DNA of 64,000 nt from Bradyrhizobium canariense. GTDB lineage: Bacteria; Pseudomonadota; Alphaproteobacteria; Rhizobiales; Xanthobacteraceae. Below the pieces are notes generated by a model. It made no database searches. It saw only the letters and a list, made by a program, of their open reading frames with translations, and was not told the origin of the DNA. The position numbers and the translations under genes were made by a program. Shown here one piece after another: positions 38,462 through 48,897 of the stretch. Within the stretch, counting starts at the first letter, position 1. Every line of letters begins with the position of its first letter. The DNA lies in contig NZ_LT629750.1 in assembly GCF_900105125.1 (NCBI RefSeq), positions 5,173,001-5,237,000 on the forward strand, given 5' to 3'.

Positions 38462-38500
38462 GCTAGAGCATGATTCAACCCAATTGAGTCATGCTCTAGC
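38462..38500. repeat. Second palindrome sharing the gagcatga arms
   Basis: A 39-bp inverted repeat with 12-nt perfect arms (gctagagcatga/tcatgctctagc) plus an inner partial stem. It lies 17 bp after the previous repeat and 10 bp before the end of the convergent YkvA gene. It may act as a bidirectional terminator. Confidence 0.8.
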
Positions 38501-38509
38501 GACCGGCGT

Positions 38510-38884
38510 TCACTCGGCCTCGGCAAGCCCGCGCTTCAACACAGCGCGGGCTGCTTCGCGATGATCGGGCGTGATGTGAGACGCGACCAGCCGGATCGCG
38601 GTGGCCAGCACCGCGGCGTCATCGGTAAAGCCGAGCACCGGCATCATGTCGGGAATGAAATCGAACGGCAGGATAAAATACGCGAGCGCGCCGAGTAGCG
38701 TCGCCTGGACATGGCGCGGCGTCTGTTTGTCGAACGCGCAATAATAGGCCGCGAGCAAATCCTCGGCGAATGGAAGCTGCGCCACCACCCGCTTCAGCTT
38801 GATCCAGAAGCGCCGGCGCACGCTTTCACGGTCTTTTGCCAGCCTGTCGGCTGGCTCAAAACCCATGGTGTGTTCGGTTGCCAT
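38510..38884 (-). CDS. YkvA-family (DUF1232) protein
   Basis: A 124-residue protein. The family motif LPFDFIPDMMPVLGFTDDAAVL (about residues 72-93) follows ATLLGALAYF. One or two short hydrophobic segments flank it. Function not established. The ATG at 38884 has no strong ribosome-binding site; a Met six codons in (MGFEPADRLAKD) is the alternative start. It is transcribed away from phhB on the same strand, about 95 bp downstream. Confidence 0.88.
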   Translation of the reverse strand: MATEHTMGFEPADRLAKDRESVRRRFWIKLKRVVAQLPFAEDLLAAYYCAFDKQTPRHVQATLLGALAYFILPFDFIPDMMPVLGFTDDAAVLATAIRLVASHITPDHREAARAVLKRGLAEAE

Positions 38885-38979
38885 CGTTCGGCGCTCCCGT
38901 TACGGCCACGGTCAAAAGCCGCGGCAGGCCCCCTCAAGCTGGGGACGTCACACCGTCCCTGCAAGATCGATCAAACCTG

Positions 38980-39285
38980 TCAGGCCACCCCGATTTGACT
39001 GGCGATCGCATCCATGGCCTCGGCCAGTTCGATGTCGAGAGCGGTGACGCCGCCGGCGTCATGGGTGGCCAGCACCACTTCCACCGTCTTGTAGACGTTC
39101 CGCCACTCCGGATGATGGTCGTTTTTCTCCGCCACCAGCGCGGCACGGGTCATGAATCCGAAGGCCTCGTTGAAATCCTTGAACGTAAAGGTGCGGCCAA
39201 TCGCCTCGCGGCCGGACATTTCCGCCCATCCGGGCAGGCTTTTCAGGGCCTGTTTTCGTGCCTCCACTGACAGCCGCTCCGCCAT
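38980..39285 (-). CDS. phhB: 4a-hydroxytetrahydrobiopterin dehydratase
   Basis: A 101-residue protein from the ATG at 39285 (GGGAG upstream). EKNDHHPEW (about residues 53-61) is the signature of pterin-4-alpha-carbinolamine dehydratases, and the [19 protein letters not shown] region is family-typical. It recycles the pterin produced by aromatic amino-acid hydroxylases; no such hydroxylase is in the window. Length is normal. Confidence 0.93.
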   Translation of the reverse strand: MAERLSVEARKQALKSLPGWAEMSGREAIGRTFTFKDFNEAFGFMTRAALVAEKNDHHPEWRNVYKTVEVVLATHDAGGVTALDIELAEAMDAIASQIGVA

Positions 39286-39511
39286 GATGTTCTCCCGTTT
39301 CAAGCGATCTTCGCCGTTCTAACACCGTCGGAGGGCCCCCGGATCCATCCCGAAAAGAGTTCGCAAAGCAGGGGCCGGGTTAGCCGGAACAAGGCCGTGG
39401 CCGGTAACCATGACACAGATGTAACCCCGTATCGGCGCGAAATTTGCTACAATTCGAGCTTAGCCCCGTTGGCAACACGAAATTGACCCTCAAACGGTTG
39501 TTCGGAGATCA

Positions 39512-40930
39512 ATGACCGACGGCCCGGATCTCATGGAACCGTCAGTGTCGTCATCGCCGCGCCCGGCGCAGCGGCGAGTGATGTTCGTCATCCTCGCAGG
39601 AATCCTCGCCGTCATCGGCGCGCTTGCCGGCGCCTATTATTTCGAGATGCGCCCGGTGGTGTTGCGGATAGCGGTCGGTCCCGCCAATAGCGACGACCTC
39701 AAGGTGGTCCAGGCACTGACCCAGGGTTTTGCCCAAACCCATAGTCACATTCGCTTGCGCCCGGTGCCGACCGATGGTGCGGCCGCGAGCGCGCAGGCAC
39801 TCGCCGATCGCAAGGTCGACCTCGCCATCATCCGTGGCGATCTCACCGTGCCGGACAATGCACAGGCCGTCGCGACGCTGCGCAAGAACGTCGCGGTGCT
39901 GTGGGTGCCTCCGGCGGCAAAGGGCAAGGGCAAAAAAGCCGGGCCGAAGATCACCAAAATCGCGCAACTCTCGGGGCGCCGCATCGGCGTCATCGGCCGC
40001 ACGCCGGCCAATATCAACTTGCTCAAGGTGATCCTGCAGCAATATGGCGTGGATCCGGCCAAGGTCGATATCGTCCAGTTCCCGGTCAGCGAAGTGACGG
40101 AGGCGATCCGCGGCCAGAAGGCGGACGCCTATCTCGCTGCCGGACCGGTCAACAGCAGGATCACCGCCGACGCGATCGCCGCATCGGCGCACGATGGCGG
40201 CGCACCGACATTCCTCGCGATCGATTCCGCCGAGGCGATTGCGCAGAACCATCCCAATTACGAAGCGTCCGAAATTCCCGCCGGTGCCTTTGGCGGCTCG
40301 CCCGACCGGCCCGATGACGAGGTGAAGACGATCAGCTTCGCCCACCACATCGTTGCCCGCAAGGACCTGCCGGAATCGACCGTCGCTGCGTTCACCCGGC
40401 AATTGTTTGCGATCCGTCAATCGGTGATGGCGGAGTTTCCGCTGGCTGCGAAAATCGAGACGCCGGATACCGACAAGGATGCCGCGATCCCCGTGCATCC
40501 GGGTGCGGCGGCTTTTGTCGACGGCGAGGAAAAAACTTTTCTCGACCGCTATAGCGATTACATCTGGTGGGGGCTGATGGGCCTGTCGGCGATGGGTTCC
40601 GCCGGCGCGTGGTTCGCAGGCTATCTGAAGAAGGATGAGCGCAACACCAATAGCTCGCAGCGCGAACATCTGCTGGACATGCTGACCGCTGCGCGCCGTT
40701 GCGATTCCATCGAAGATCTCGACCGGATGCAGGCCGAGGCCGATGCAATCCTGCGCGATACGTTGCTCTGCTTCGAGCATGGTGCGATCGCGGAGGGCGC
40801 GTTGACCGCTTTCAACATCGCGCTGGAGCAGTTCCACCACGCCGTGGCCGACCGCAAGGCCCTCTTGATCGGCACACCGCAAAACCCGCAGCGCGCGGGC
40901 GCGCAATTCCGGGTCACCGGAGCGTTATAG
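39512..40930 (+). CDS. TAXI-family solute-binding protein, membrane-anchored with extra C-terminal part
   Basis: A 472-residue protein from the ATG at 39512 (CGGAG upstream). An N-terminal helix (about 23-43, VMFVILAGILAVIGALAGAYY) anchors a periplasmic TAXI-like domain (RIAVGPANSDDLKVVQALTQGF, RKVDLAIIRGDLTVPDN, QLSGRRIGVIGRTPANINLLKVILQQYGV). A second membrane helix (about 349-371) and a cytoplasmic tail of about 100 residues (HLLDMLTAARRCDSIEDLDRMQAEADAIL, then an Ala-rich segment) follow. This two-helix architecture, not a secreted binding protein, is unusual; no TRAP permease is next to it. The tail could contact another protein. Confidence 0.88.
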   Translation: MTDGPDLMEPSVSSSPRPAQRRVMFVILAGILAVIGALAGAYYFEMRPVVLRIAVGPANSDDLKVVQALTQGFAQTHSHIRLRPVPTDGAAASAQALADRKVDLAIIRGDLTVPDNAQAVATLRKNVAVLWVPPAAKGKGKKAGPKITKIAQLSGRRIGVIGRTPANINLLKVILQQYGVDPAKVDIVQFPVSEVTEAIRGQKADAYLAAGPVNSRITADAIAASAHDGGAPTFLAIDSAEAIAQNHPNYEASEIPAGAFGGSPDRPDDEVKTISFAHHIVARKDLPESTVAAFTRQLFAIRQSVMAEFPLAAKIETPDTDKDAAIPVHPGAAAFVDGEEKTFLDRYSDYIWWGLMGLSAMGSAGAWFAGYLKKDERNTNSSQREHLLDMLTAARRCDSIEDLDRMQAEADAILRDTLLCFEHGAIAEGALTAFNIALEQFHHAVADRKALLIGTPQNPQRAGAQFRVTGAL

Positions 40931-41019
40931 ACAGCCGTTCTGTAATCGAGCCGTCACACAATCTTTCTAGGTCTGTCAGCGTCCTCAGCACATCCTGTTG
41001 GCCGACCAAGGAGGCTCGC

Positions 41020-42594
41020 ATGACGATCAAGATTCCCCGTAAAGATTTCCGTGGGCTTTCCCGCCGTCGCTTTCTTTCCACGGCCGCAGCGACGGGTTTT
41101 GGCGCGATCGCGATGCCCTATCTCAGCCGCGCCGCCGACCGGCCGCAGATCACCCATGGCGTGCAGTCCGGCGACGTCGGCGCCGATGGCGGCGTGGTGT
41201 GGTCGCGCGCCGACCGTCCGGCGCAAATGATGGTCGAAGTGGCGACCACTGAATCCTTTGCCAATGCGCGGGCGCTGCCACCGATCGCAGCGCTGCCGGA
41301 GAGCGACTTCACTGCCAAGATGCTGGTGGAAAATCTTCCCGCCGGACAGGATATTTTTTATCGCGTCCGCTTCCGCGATCTGTCGCACACCGATGTGGTG
41401 AGCGAGCCGGTGGTCGGCCGTTTCCGCACCGCGCCGGCGGACCGCCGCGACGTCAGCTTCGTCTGGGGCGGCGACGTTGCCGGACAGGGCTGGGGCATCA
41501 ATCCCGACGATGGCGGCATGGTCACCTACGCCGCCATGCACAAGCACAAACCGGATTTCCTGCTTCACTCCGGCGACACCATCTATGCCGATGGCGTCAT
41601 CCAATCGGAAGTGAAGCTCGCCGACGGCAAGATCTGGAAGAACATCACCATTCCTGAAAAGGCCAAGGTCGCCGAGACGCTCGATGAATACCGCGCCGCG
41701 CATAAATATAATTTCCTCGACAACAATGTGCGCGCCTTCAATGCCGAGGTGCCGATCTTCGTGCAGTGGGACGACCACGAGGTCACCAACAACTGGTCGA
41801 TCTCCAAACAGCTCCCGGATACCTACAAGGTGCGCGACATCACCCTGCTTGCGGCGCGCGCCTCCCGTGCCTTTCACGAGATGTATCCGATGCGCGAGAG
41901 CATCGTCGAGCCGGGCCGGGTCTACCGTACCCTCAATTACGGACCGCATCTCGACGTCTTCATGCTGGATGAACGCAGCTATCGCGGCGGCAACGGCCCG
42001 AACCTGCAAACCACGTATGGCCCTGACGCCTACTTCATCGGTCCCGACCAACTCGCCTGGCTGAAGCGCGCACTGTTGAACTCGCGCGCCACCTGGAAGG
42101 TGATCGCATCCGACATGCCGCTCAGCCTGCTGGTTTACGATGACGCCGCGGCGAAGAAAGGCTCGGAAGCATTCGCGCAGGGCGACGGTCCGCCGTGCGG
42201 CCGCGAACTCGAGATCGCCGACGTGCTGCGCTTTATCAAGACGGCCGGGATCACCAACACCGTGTGGCTGACGGCGGATGTGCATTACGCCGCGGCCCAC
42301 TATTACAATCCGGACAAGGCGCAGTTCCAGGATTTCGAACCGTTCTGGGAATTCGTTTCCGGGCCATTCCATGCCGGCACGTTCGGGCCGAACGAACTCG
42401 ACAACACCTTTGGTCCTGAAGTGAAGTTCGTCAAAGCGCCGGGCGCGGACAAGCAGAACCTGCCGCCGTCAGACGGAATGCAGTTCTTCGGTCATGTGCA
42501 GATCGAGGGCAAGACCGGCCGGATGACCGTGACGTTGCGGGATCGCGCCAACGTGGCTCTGTGGTCGACCACGCTGGATCCGAAGCTCGGCTAA
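41020..42594 (+). CDS. phoD: Alkaline phosphatase D (PhoD-like), Tat-exported
   Basis: A 524-residue protein from the ATG at 41020 (GGAGG upstream). LSRRRFLSTAAATGFGAIAM is a twin-arginine signal, so the enzyme is exported folded. The PhoD domain is complete: HGVQSGDVGADGGVVWSRADRPAQMMVEVAT (N-terminal beta domain), HSGDTIYADGV, VQWDDHEVTNNW, RNLVSDEL-type region (DERSYRGG), and WLTADVHYAAAHYYNP. These residues bind Ca2+/Fe3+ in the family. It releases phosphate from organic esters. No Pho box was searched systematically. Confidence 0.93.
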   Translation: MTIKIPRKDFRGLSRRRFLSTAAATGFGAIAMPYLSRAADRPQITHGVQSGDVGADGGVVWSRADRPAQMMVEVATTESFANARALPPIAALPESDFTAKMLVENLPAGQDIFYRVRFRDLSHTDVVSEPVVGRFRTAPADRRDVSFVWGGDVAGQGWGINPDDGGMVTYAAMHKHKPDFLLHSGDTIYADGVIQSEVKLADGKIWKNITIPEKAKVAETLDEYRAAHKYNFLDNNVRAFNAEVPIFVQWDDHEVTNNWSISKQLPDTYKVRDITLLAARASRAFHEMYPMRESIVEPGRVYRTLNYGPHLDVFMLDERSYRGGNGPNLQTTYGPDAYFIGPDQLAWLKRALLNSRATWKVIASDMPLSLLVYDDAAAKKGSEAFAQGDGPPCGRELEIADVLRFIKTAGITNTVWLTADVHYAAAHYYNPDKAQFQDFEPFWEFVSGPFHAGTFGPNELDNTFGPEVKFVKAPGADKQNLPPSDGMQFFGHVQIEGKTGRMTVTLRDRANVALWSTTLDPKLG

Positions 42595-42663
42595 GCGCAT
42601 CGTCGTTTTTTCGAACGCGGCGCTGGGCGGGCGAATGTCGCTCGTCCCGGCTTCGGCCGTTGG

Positions 42664-43056
42664 CTAGCAGCCCTCAGCGCCGCCACAGGGGCGGCGCGTC
42701 AACGCGGCTTGGAGGGCTTCGGTTGAGAAGGGTTTCGGAAGCCGCGACCGGTCCGAGAACGCCGTGGGAAGCCTGACGTCGGTGCCGTAGCCGGTGACGA
42801 AGACGAAGGGAATCTCCAGCGCATCCAGCCGCTCGGCAATCGCAAAACTCTTTTCGCGGACCAGGCCGACATCGAGCAAGGCAAACTCCGGCGCGCGGTC
42901 GGCGATCATCTGAAGCGCCTGCGCGACACTTCCCGCGGTGCGGACCGTCTTCACGCCGAAGCCTAGAATCGTGTCCTCGAAGTCGAGCGCGATGATAGGA
43001 TCATCTTCGACAATCAGCACGTCGTTGGGCATCGCGGTGAAGGAAGCGGGTTCCAT
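42664..43056 (-). CDS. Single-domain response regulator
   Basis: A 130-residue receiver domain from the ATG at 43056; the frame is open to 43296, but longer starts overlap the divergent regulator's promoter. Acidic pocket D18/D19, phospho-acceptor D62 in FALLDVGLV and conserved K108 in RLPKPFS are present. No output domain, so it would act by protein contact or as a phosphate sink. It is divergent from the Crp/Fnr gene. Confidence 0.9.
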   Translation of the reverse strand: MEPASFTAMPNDVLIVEDDPIIALDFEDTILGFGVKTVRTAGSVAQALQMIADRAPEFALLDVGLVREKSFAIAERLDALEIPFVFVTGYGTDVRLPTAFSDRSRLPKPFSTEALQAALTRRPCGGAEGC

Positions 43057-43181
43057 GATCTCGCCGGAGGTCAAGATTTGATCGCCCCCGGCGGACGCCC
43101 GGAGGGGGCTGCTGGCCGGTTCCTCCGAAGAGCGCACCGACGGTTCCCAATCTGAAACCACCACACTGCCGTTCCACTGTC

Positions 43182-43197
43182 TGTTCACTAGTGAACA
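43182..43197. promoter_or_regulatory. Perfect 16-bp palindrome between two divergent regulators (candidate operator)
   Basis: TGTTCACTAGTGAACA is a perfect palindrome in the 190-bp space between the response regulator and the Crp/Fnr gene. It is not a match to the classical CRP or FNR half-sites, but it is a good candidate for a dimeric helix-turn-helix protein, most simply the product of the adjacent gene. Confidence 0.55.
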
Positions 43198-43249
43198 CAA
43201 CTTGACGGCCGGATCGATTATTGTCGGCCCGGGGAAATGGGACCTCCAG

Positions 43250-44005
43250 ATGCTCGCGCGACATGACCAAACGGCCGGCGACCGGCCCTTCAACAATCTT
43301 TTGCGCCGCTTGAGCGCCGCCGATTTTGCTTTGATCGCGCCTCATCTCGTGAGTGAAGACGCCAAGGCCAACGACCTGCTTTACAGCCCCGGAGACGACG
43401 TCGAGACCGTGCATTTTCCGTGCGGCCCGAGCCTGGTTTCTTACATGGTCACCAACGAGGACGGTCGCGATGTCGAGACCATCCTGATCGGCCGCGAGGG
43501 CGCGGTCGGCGGCATCGTCAGCCAGGGCTATCTGCCGGCCTATACCCGCATCATCGTCAAATTCGGCGGGCCCTTCGTGCGGCTGAATATCGGCAAGCTC
43601 GAAGCTGCGAAAACAAAATCCCCGACGCTGCGCAACATCTTCGCGCGCTATGCCGACTGCATGCTCGCCCAGATCTTTCAATCGACGGCCTGCAACGCGA
43701 TTCATTCAATCGAGCAGCGCACCGCGAAATGGATCATTTCGGCGATGGAACGTGCCGACGGCAACGATGTCGTGCCGTTGACACATGAGCAGCTGGCGAC
43801 GCTGCTGGGGGTCGGCCGCAGCTATACCAGCCGCGTGATCCAGACCTTCAAGGCGGAGGGGGTGCTGGAGACCCGCCGCGGCTCGATCCTGATCCGTAAC
43901 CCGGCTGCTCTGCGGCTCCGGGCCTGCCAGTGCAACGAGGCCGTCAAAAGCCACTTCGAGGAGGTTTTACGGGGCGTCTACCCCGATCCCGAAAAAGACA
44001 ATTAA
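43250..44005 (+). CDS. Crp/Fnr-family transcriptional regulator
   Basis: A 251-residue protein from the ATG at 43250 (GACCTCCAG upstream); the frame is open to 43202. A cyclic-nucleotide-type sensor fold (DLLYSPGDDVETVHFPCGPSLVSYMVTNEDGRDVETILIGREGAVGGIVS) is followed by a dimer helix and an HTH with LTHEQLATLLGVGRSYTSRVIQTFKAEGVLETRRGSI. There is no CxxC-type Fe-S cysteine pattern as in FNR. The ligand is unknown. A strong terminator follows. Confidence 0.9.
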   Translation: MLARHDQTAGDRPFNNLLRRLSAADFALIAPHLVSEDAKANDLLYSPGDDVETVHFPCGPSLVSYMVTNEDGRDVETILIGREGAVGGIVSQGYLPAYTRIIVKFGGPFVRLNIGKLEAAKTKSPTLRNIFARYADCMLAQIFQSTACNAIHSIEQRTAKWIISAMERADGNDVVPLTHEQLATLLGVGRSYTSRVIQTFKAEGVLETRRGSILIRNPAALRLRACQCNEAVKSHFEEVLRGVYPDPEKDN

Positions 44006-44037
44006 ACCGGGCCCCCGCAAGCAAAAATGAGTGCGCA

Positions 44038-44081
44038 GGGTCTGATTCAGGGACCTGAATCAGACCCTGGGCGTTATTTTT
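44038..44081 (+). terminator. Very strong hairpin terminator of the Crp/Fnr gene
   Basis: A 14-bp perfect stem with a 2-nt centre (gggtctgattcagg and its complement), followed by gggcgttattttt with a T-run at 44077-44081. It ends about 75 bp after the stop codon. The palindrome symmetry makes it equally strong on the other strand. Confidence 0.85.
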
Positions 44082-44088
44082 CTGTTTG

Positions 44089-44137
44089 GGGCATGATCTT
44101 TTCCGAAAACCGGTTCCCACTTTTCGGGATCATGCCC
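44089..44137. repeat. GCATGATC...GATCATGC dispersed repeat
   Basis: A 49-bp palindromic unit (gggcatgatcttttccgaaaaccgg...gatcatgccc) almost identical to that at 11968 and the reverse of 38397. Confidence 0.85.
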
Positions 44138-44204
44138 AAAATGCGAAACAAGCCATTGTTTTTTAGCGTTTTCTGAATATATTGCGCCGCAACGAGTAAG
44201 GTGT

Positions 44205-44235
44205 GCCCGGTCCTTTTGGCCGGGCTTCCTTTTTG
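44205..44235 (+). terminator. Hairpin with T-rich tail in the typA leader (possible attenuator)
   Basis: gcccgg/ccgggc stem with inner pairs and a ttcctttttggg tail, about 110 bp before the typA ATG. It could end a short leader transcript from the TATATT box at 44179, or be left over from the upstream gene. Only the structure is seen; regulation is inferred. Confidence 0.45.
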
Positions 44236-44346
44236 GGGCGCTGGACGCCCCTACAGATTTCAGGTTTTGAGCCCGATCCGGAAAAGCGGATCCCCGTCTT
44301 CCGTCGAGATCGCGCTCCAGCCCTTGTCCGAGCCAGAAGAACAGCC

Positions 44347-46173
<1,827 letters not shown>

Positions 46174-46213
46174 GCGCGGACTATTGGCTTAGTCGCGGCA
46201 TTTCCATATTGAT

Positions 46214-46311
46214 CGTCATTCCGGGCGCGCGAAGCGCGAGCCCGGAATCCATAACCACGATCGGGAGTATGGATTCCGGGCCTGCGCCAAGCGGCGCATC
46301 GCGGAATGACG
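46214..46311. repeat. CGTCATTCCGGG...GGAATGACG dispersed repeat
   Basis: About 98 bp framed by cgtcattccgg and cggaatgacg, with an internal ggattccggg pair. Related copies at 50331-50438 and 61337-61435. Non-coding, typical of Bradyrhizobium intergenic elements; here between typA and a flavoprotein gene. Confidence 0.8.
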
Positions 46312-46326
46312 ACGGTGTATTGACCC

Positions 46327-47589
46327 ATGCCCCTTCCCTCCTCCGTCGATGTCGCCATCATCGGCGCCGGCGCTGCCGGCCTCGGCGCCGCCAACGCGCT
46401 GAAAGATTCCGGCCGGTCGATCGTGGTGCTGGAAGCGCGTGACCGCGTTGGCGGGCGTGCCCATACCATCATGGCGGCAGCGGATATCACCTTCGACCTC
46501 GGCTGTGGCTGGCTGCATTCGGCCGACAAGAACCAGTTCGTCAAAATCGCCACGCAGTTGAATTTCGAAATCGACAAGACTCGTCCGCCTTGGCGCGAGC
46601 AGAGTTTTGACACTGGATTCCCGCTTGCCGAGCGGCTGGACTTCAACAAGGCGCTCGACGCGTTCTATGACCGCGCCGAGGAGGCCGCGAAGCAAGCCAT
46701 TCGCAGCGGCAAGGACGCCGCTGCGAGCGCGTATCTGGAGCCCGGCAACCGCTGGAATCCGATGATCGATGCGCTTTCAACCTACATCAATGGCTGCGAG
46801 CTCGACGCCGTCTCGATCCTCGATATGGACGCCTACGAGGATACCGAGATCAATTGGCGCGTGCGGCGCGGCTATGGCGCGCTGATATCGGCTTACGGCA
46901 CCTCGTGCCCGGTCGCACTCAACTGCATCGTCACACGGATCGATCATTCCGGTGAGCGCGTGCGGATCGAGACCTCGCAAGGCGCGCTCACGGCGGACAA
47001 GGTGATCGTCACCGTTCCGACCAATCTGATCGCCGATGAGGCCATTCGTTTTCATCCTACACTGCCAGCGAAAATCGATGCCGCACGCGGCCTGCCGCTG
47101 GGTCTTGCCGACAAGGTGGTGCTGGCGCTCGATGAGCCCCAGGAATCCAGGGGTGCCCTGCCAAAGGACGGCAATCTGCGCGGCGCCACCATGCGCACGG
47201 CGATGGGCAGTTATCATCTGCGGCCGTTCGGGCAGGCATGCATCGAAGGCTATTTCGGCGGAAGCTTCGCGCAGGAGCTGGAAGATGCGGGCCGTGGCGC
47301 ACTCGCCGCGCAAAGCATCGACGAGATCACGGCATTGCTCGGCAACGACTTTCGCCGCAAATTAAAGCCGCTGGCGGAATCGCGCTGGTCGCACGACCCG
47401 TTCGCGCGTGGCTCTTATTCGCACGCGCTGCCCGGCCATGCGGGCCAACGCGCAGTGCTCGCGGCTCCCGTCGATGGGCGCTTGTTCTTCGCGGGCGAAG
47501 CCACCTCGCCGAACTTTTTCTCCACCGCGCATGGCGCGAGGGATTCGGGCGAGAGGGCGGCGGGGGAAGTGCTCCGGGCTATTCGATAA
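46327..47589 (+). CDS. Flavin-containing amine-oxidase-like oxidoreductase
   Basis: A 420-residue protein. VAIIGAGAAGLGAANALKDSGRSIVVLEARDRVGGRAHT is the FAD-binding motif of the amine-oxidase superfamily; WLHSADKNQF, TVPTNLIADEAIRF and the C-terminal GRLFFAGEATSPNFFSTAHGARDSGERAA fit. No signal peptide. Substrate unknown; monoamine oxidases and related oxidoreductases are the closest functional group. Its last 11 bp overlap the convergent DCC gene. Confidence 0.92.
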   Translation: MPLPSSVDVAIIGAGAAGLGAANALKDSGRSIVVLEARDRVGGRAHTIMAAADITFDLGCGWLHSADKNQFVKIATQLNFEIDKTRPPWREQSFDTGFPLAERLDFNKALDAFYDRAEEAAKQAIRSGKDAAASAYLEPGNRWNPMIDALSTYINGCELDAVSILDMDAYEDTEINWRVRRGYGALISAYGTSCPVALNCIVTRIDHSGERVRIETSQGALTADKVIVTVPTNLIADEAIRFHPTLPAKIDAARGLPLGLADKVVLALDEPQESRGALPKDGNLRGATMRTAMGSYHLRPFGQACIEGYFGGSFAQELEDAGRGALAAQSIDEITALLGNDFRRKLKPLAESRWSHDPFARGSYSHALPGHAGQRAVLAAPVDGRLFFAGEATSPNFFSTAHGARDSGERAAGEVLRAIR

Positions 47590-48001
47590 CCCTTGCCCTC
47601 AGCTCCGCGTCGGGCACAAAACACGCCTCATACTTGCCGAAAATCCGGTAGCGATTGCGCGCGACGAGGCTGTACACCGCGTCACGCAACGGCTTCGGCA
47701 CGATCCGCAGCACGCGCGCCCATTGCCATCCCGGCAGTTGGCTCAACACCGTCAGCGCGGCGTCGGATTTGAAATAGGCGATGCCGCCATGGACAACCGC
47801 GTTGGTATCGGGATCGGCGGGATCGATGCCGAAAGCCTGTGCCAAGCGTGTACCGTAAGCGGACTGGACGGCGGTAAAGCGAAAACGGCGGTTCACATCA
47901 CGCGCAGCGATGAATCGGACCCAGCGCGAGCAGAACACGCAGACGCCATCGTAGAGGATCACGTCATCATCAGGCCAGGCGTTCGAAGCGCCCACCGTCA
48001 T
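47579..48001 (-). CDS. Thiol-disulfide oxidoreductase DCC-family protein (DUF393)
   Basis: A 140-residue protein. DVILYDGVCVFCSRWVRFIAARD carries the DxxxCxxC motif after the DGVC that gives the DCC name; the C-terminal ARNRYRIFGKYEACFVPD is also typical. It is thought to be a redox protein. Start codon overlaps the stop of the upstream hydrolase gene (ATGA at 47998-48001), so the two are translationally coupled. Confidence 0.9.
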   Translation of the reverse strand: MTVGASNAWPDDDVILYDGVCVFCSRWVRFIAARDVNRRFRFTAVQSAYGTRLAQAFGIDPADPDTNAVVHGGIAYFKSDAALTVLSQLPGWQWARVLRIVPKPLRDAVYSLVARNRYRIFGKYEACFVPDAELRARVIE

Positions 48002-48897
48002 CGCTTCTTGGTCGCGACCGGACGCGATGCTTTCAGCGCGTCGTCGAGCGCGGGGCCGAAGATCTTTTCGCCGCCGTCGGTCTCCGCCAGAGAGTGGCCC
48101 TCGCTGCCGAACGCCGGCAGAACCCGAAAATCCACCTTGTCGCCGCCGGCGCGGAGCGCATCGGCCATCGCCTTGGAAAACTCCGGCGAGAAATAGCTGT
48201 CATTGGTCGCCACCAGCCATGTCACCGGCACCTGCGCATCCTCGCCAAACTCGGATGCGGCGGAAATCAGCGTGTGCGGGGCGCAGACCTGATTGGGGAC
48301 ATCGTTGGCATGGCCGCCACGCCCCGGCGCGAACGCAATGATGGCCGAGATCGCCTTCGGATCCTCGCCGGCAAGGGCCAGCGCCCCCCAGGCGCCGGCC
48401 GAATGCCCGACAATGACCGCCCCATCCCGACGGACGAAGGGCTCATCGCGCAGATAGTTGAGCGCCGCCTTGATCGAATCGGCGGTCGCATAGCCCGCGC
48501 GGGAATAATTGGCCTCGTCGCAGCCGCCCTGGTCCTCGAGATATTTTCCGCCGGTGGCGCCATGGCCCGGCCGCTCCGGTACCAGCACGGCGTAGCCCCG
48601 CGTAACCAGCCAGGCCGCCAAGGCGCGGTACTCGGGCTGCGGCATCTGCGCGCGACGCAGCGCGTTTTGCGTCGAGGCATGCGCGATCAGCGCCAACGGA
48701 AACGGACCGTTGCCCGGGGGACGGAACAGCACCGCATGCGCCGCGACATCGGGATCGGGCGAGGGCAGCAGCCATTGCTGCCGGCGATTTGGCTGGCCTT
48801 CCGCGCCTTGCGCGCCGAACTGGGTTTGCGCGATCGCGCCTTGCAGGCCGACGGAGCTGAACACGGCGAGAGCGAAAAATAGCTTGCGGAACTGCAT
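47998..48897 (-). CDS. Secreted alpha/beta hydrolase
   Basis: A 299-residue protein from the ATG at 48897 (AGG seven bases upstream; another ATG two codons earlier). Signal peptide MQFRKLFFALAVFSSVGLQGAIA. The fold is alpha/beta hydrolase: PLALIAHAS, oxyanion-like VPERPGHGATGG, nucleophile elbow GHSAGAWGAL and a late His in GSEGHSLAE. It is likely a dipeptidyl-peptidase-like or esterase-type periplasmic enzyme. Substrate not known. Coupled to the DCC gene. Confidence 0.88.
   Translation of the reverse strand: MQFRKLFFALAVFSSVGLQGAIAQTQFGAQGAEGQPNRRQQWLLPSPDPDVAAHAVLFRPPGNGPFPLALIAHASTQNALRRAQMPQPEYRALAAWLVTRGYAVLVPERPGHGATGGKYLEDQGGCDEANYSRAGYATADSIKAALNYLRDEPFVRRDGAVIVGHSAGAWGALALAGEDPKAISAIIAFAPGRGGHANDVPNQVCAPHTLISAASEFGEDAQVPVTWLVATNDSYFSPEFSKAMADALRAGGDKVDFRVLPAFGSEGHSLAETDGGEKIFGPALDDALKASRPVATKKR

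Larger units (their letters stand above)
44006..44346. other. Intergenic region with two terminators, a repeat and the typA leader
   Basis: 341 bp between the Crp/Fnr gene and typA. It contains the crp-gene terminator (44038-44081), a dispersed repeat (44089-44137), a possible promoter (TATATT at 44179-44184) and a hairpin just before typA (44205-44235). No coding-like frame. Confidence 0.6.

Noticed and set aside
39551..40906. A 451-codon frame opposite the second TAXI gene
   Set aside because: Shadow frame with biased composition; the TAXI gene has a signal-anchor, a ribosome-binding site and family motifs.
43171..43190. Possible LexA (SOS) box, GTTC repeats before the Crp/Fnr gene
   Set aside because: The two GTTC units are spaced by 8, not 7, bases, so it does not fit the alphaproteobacterial GTTC-N7-GTTC form. 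The perfect dyad explains the sequence better.
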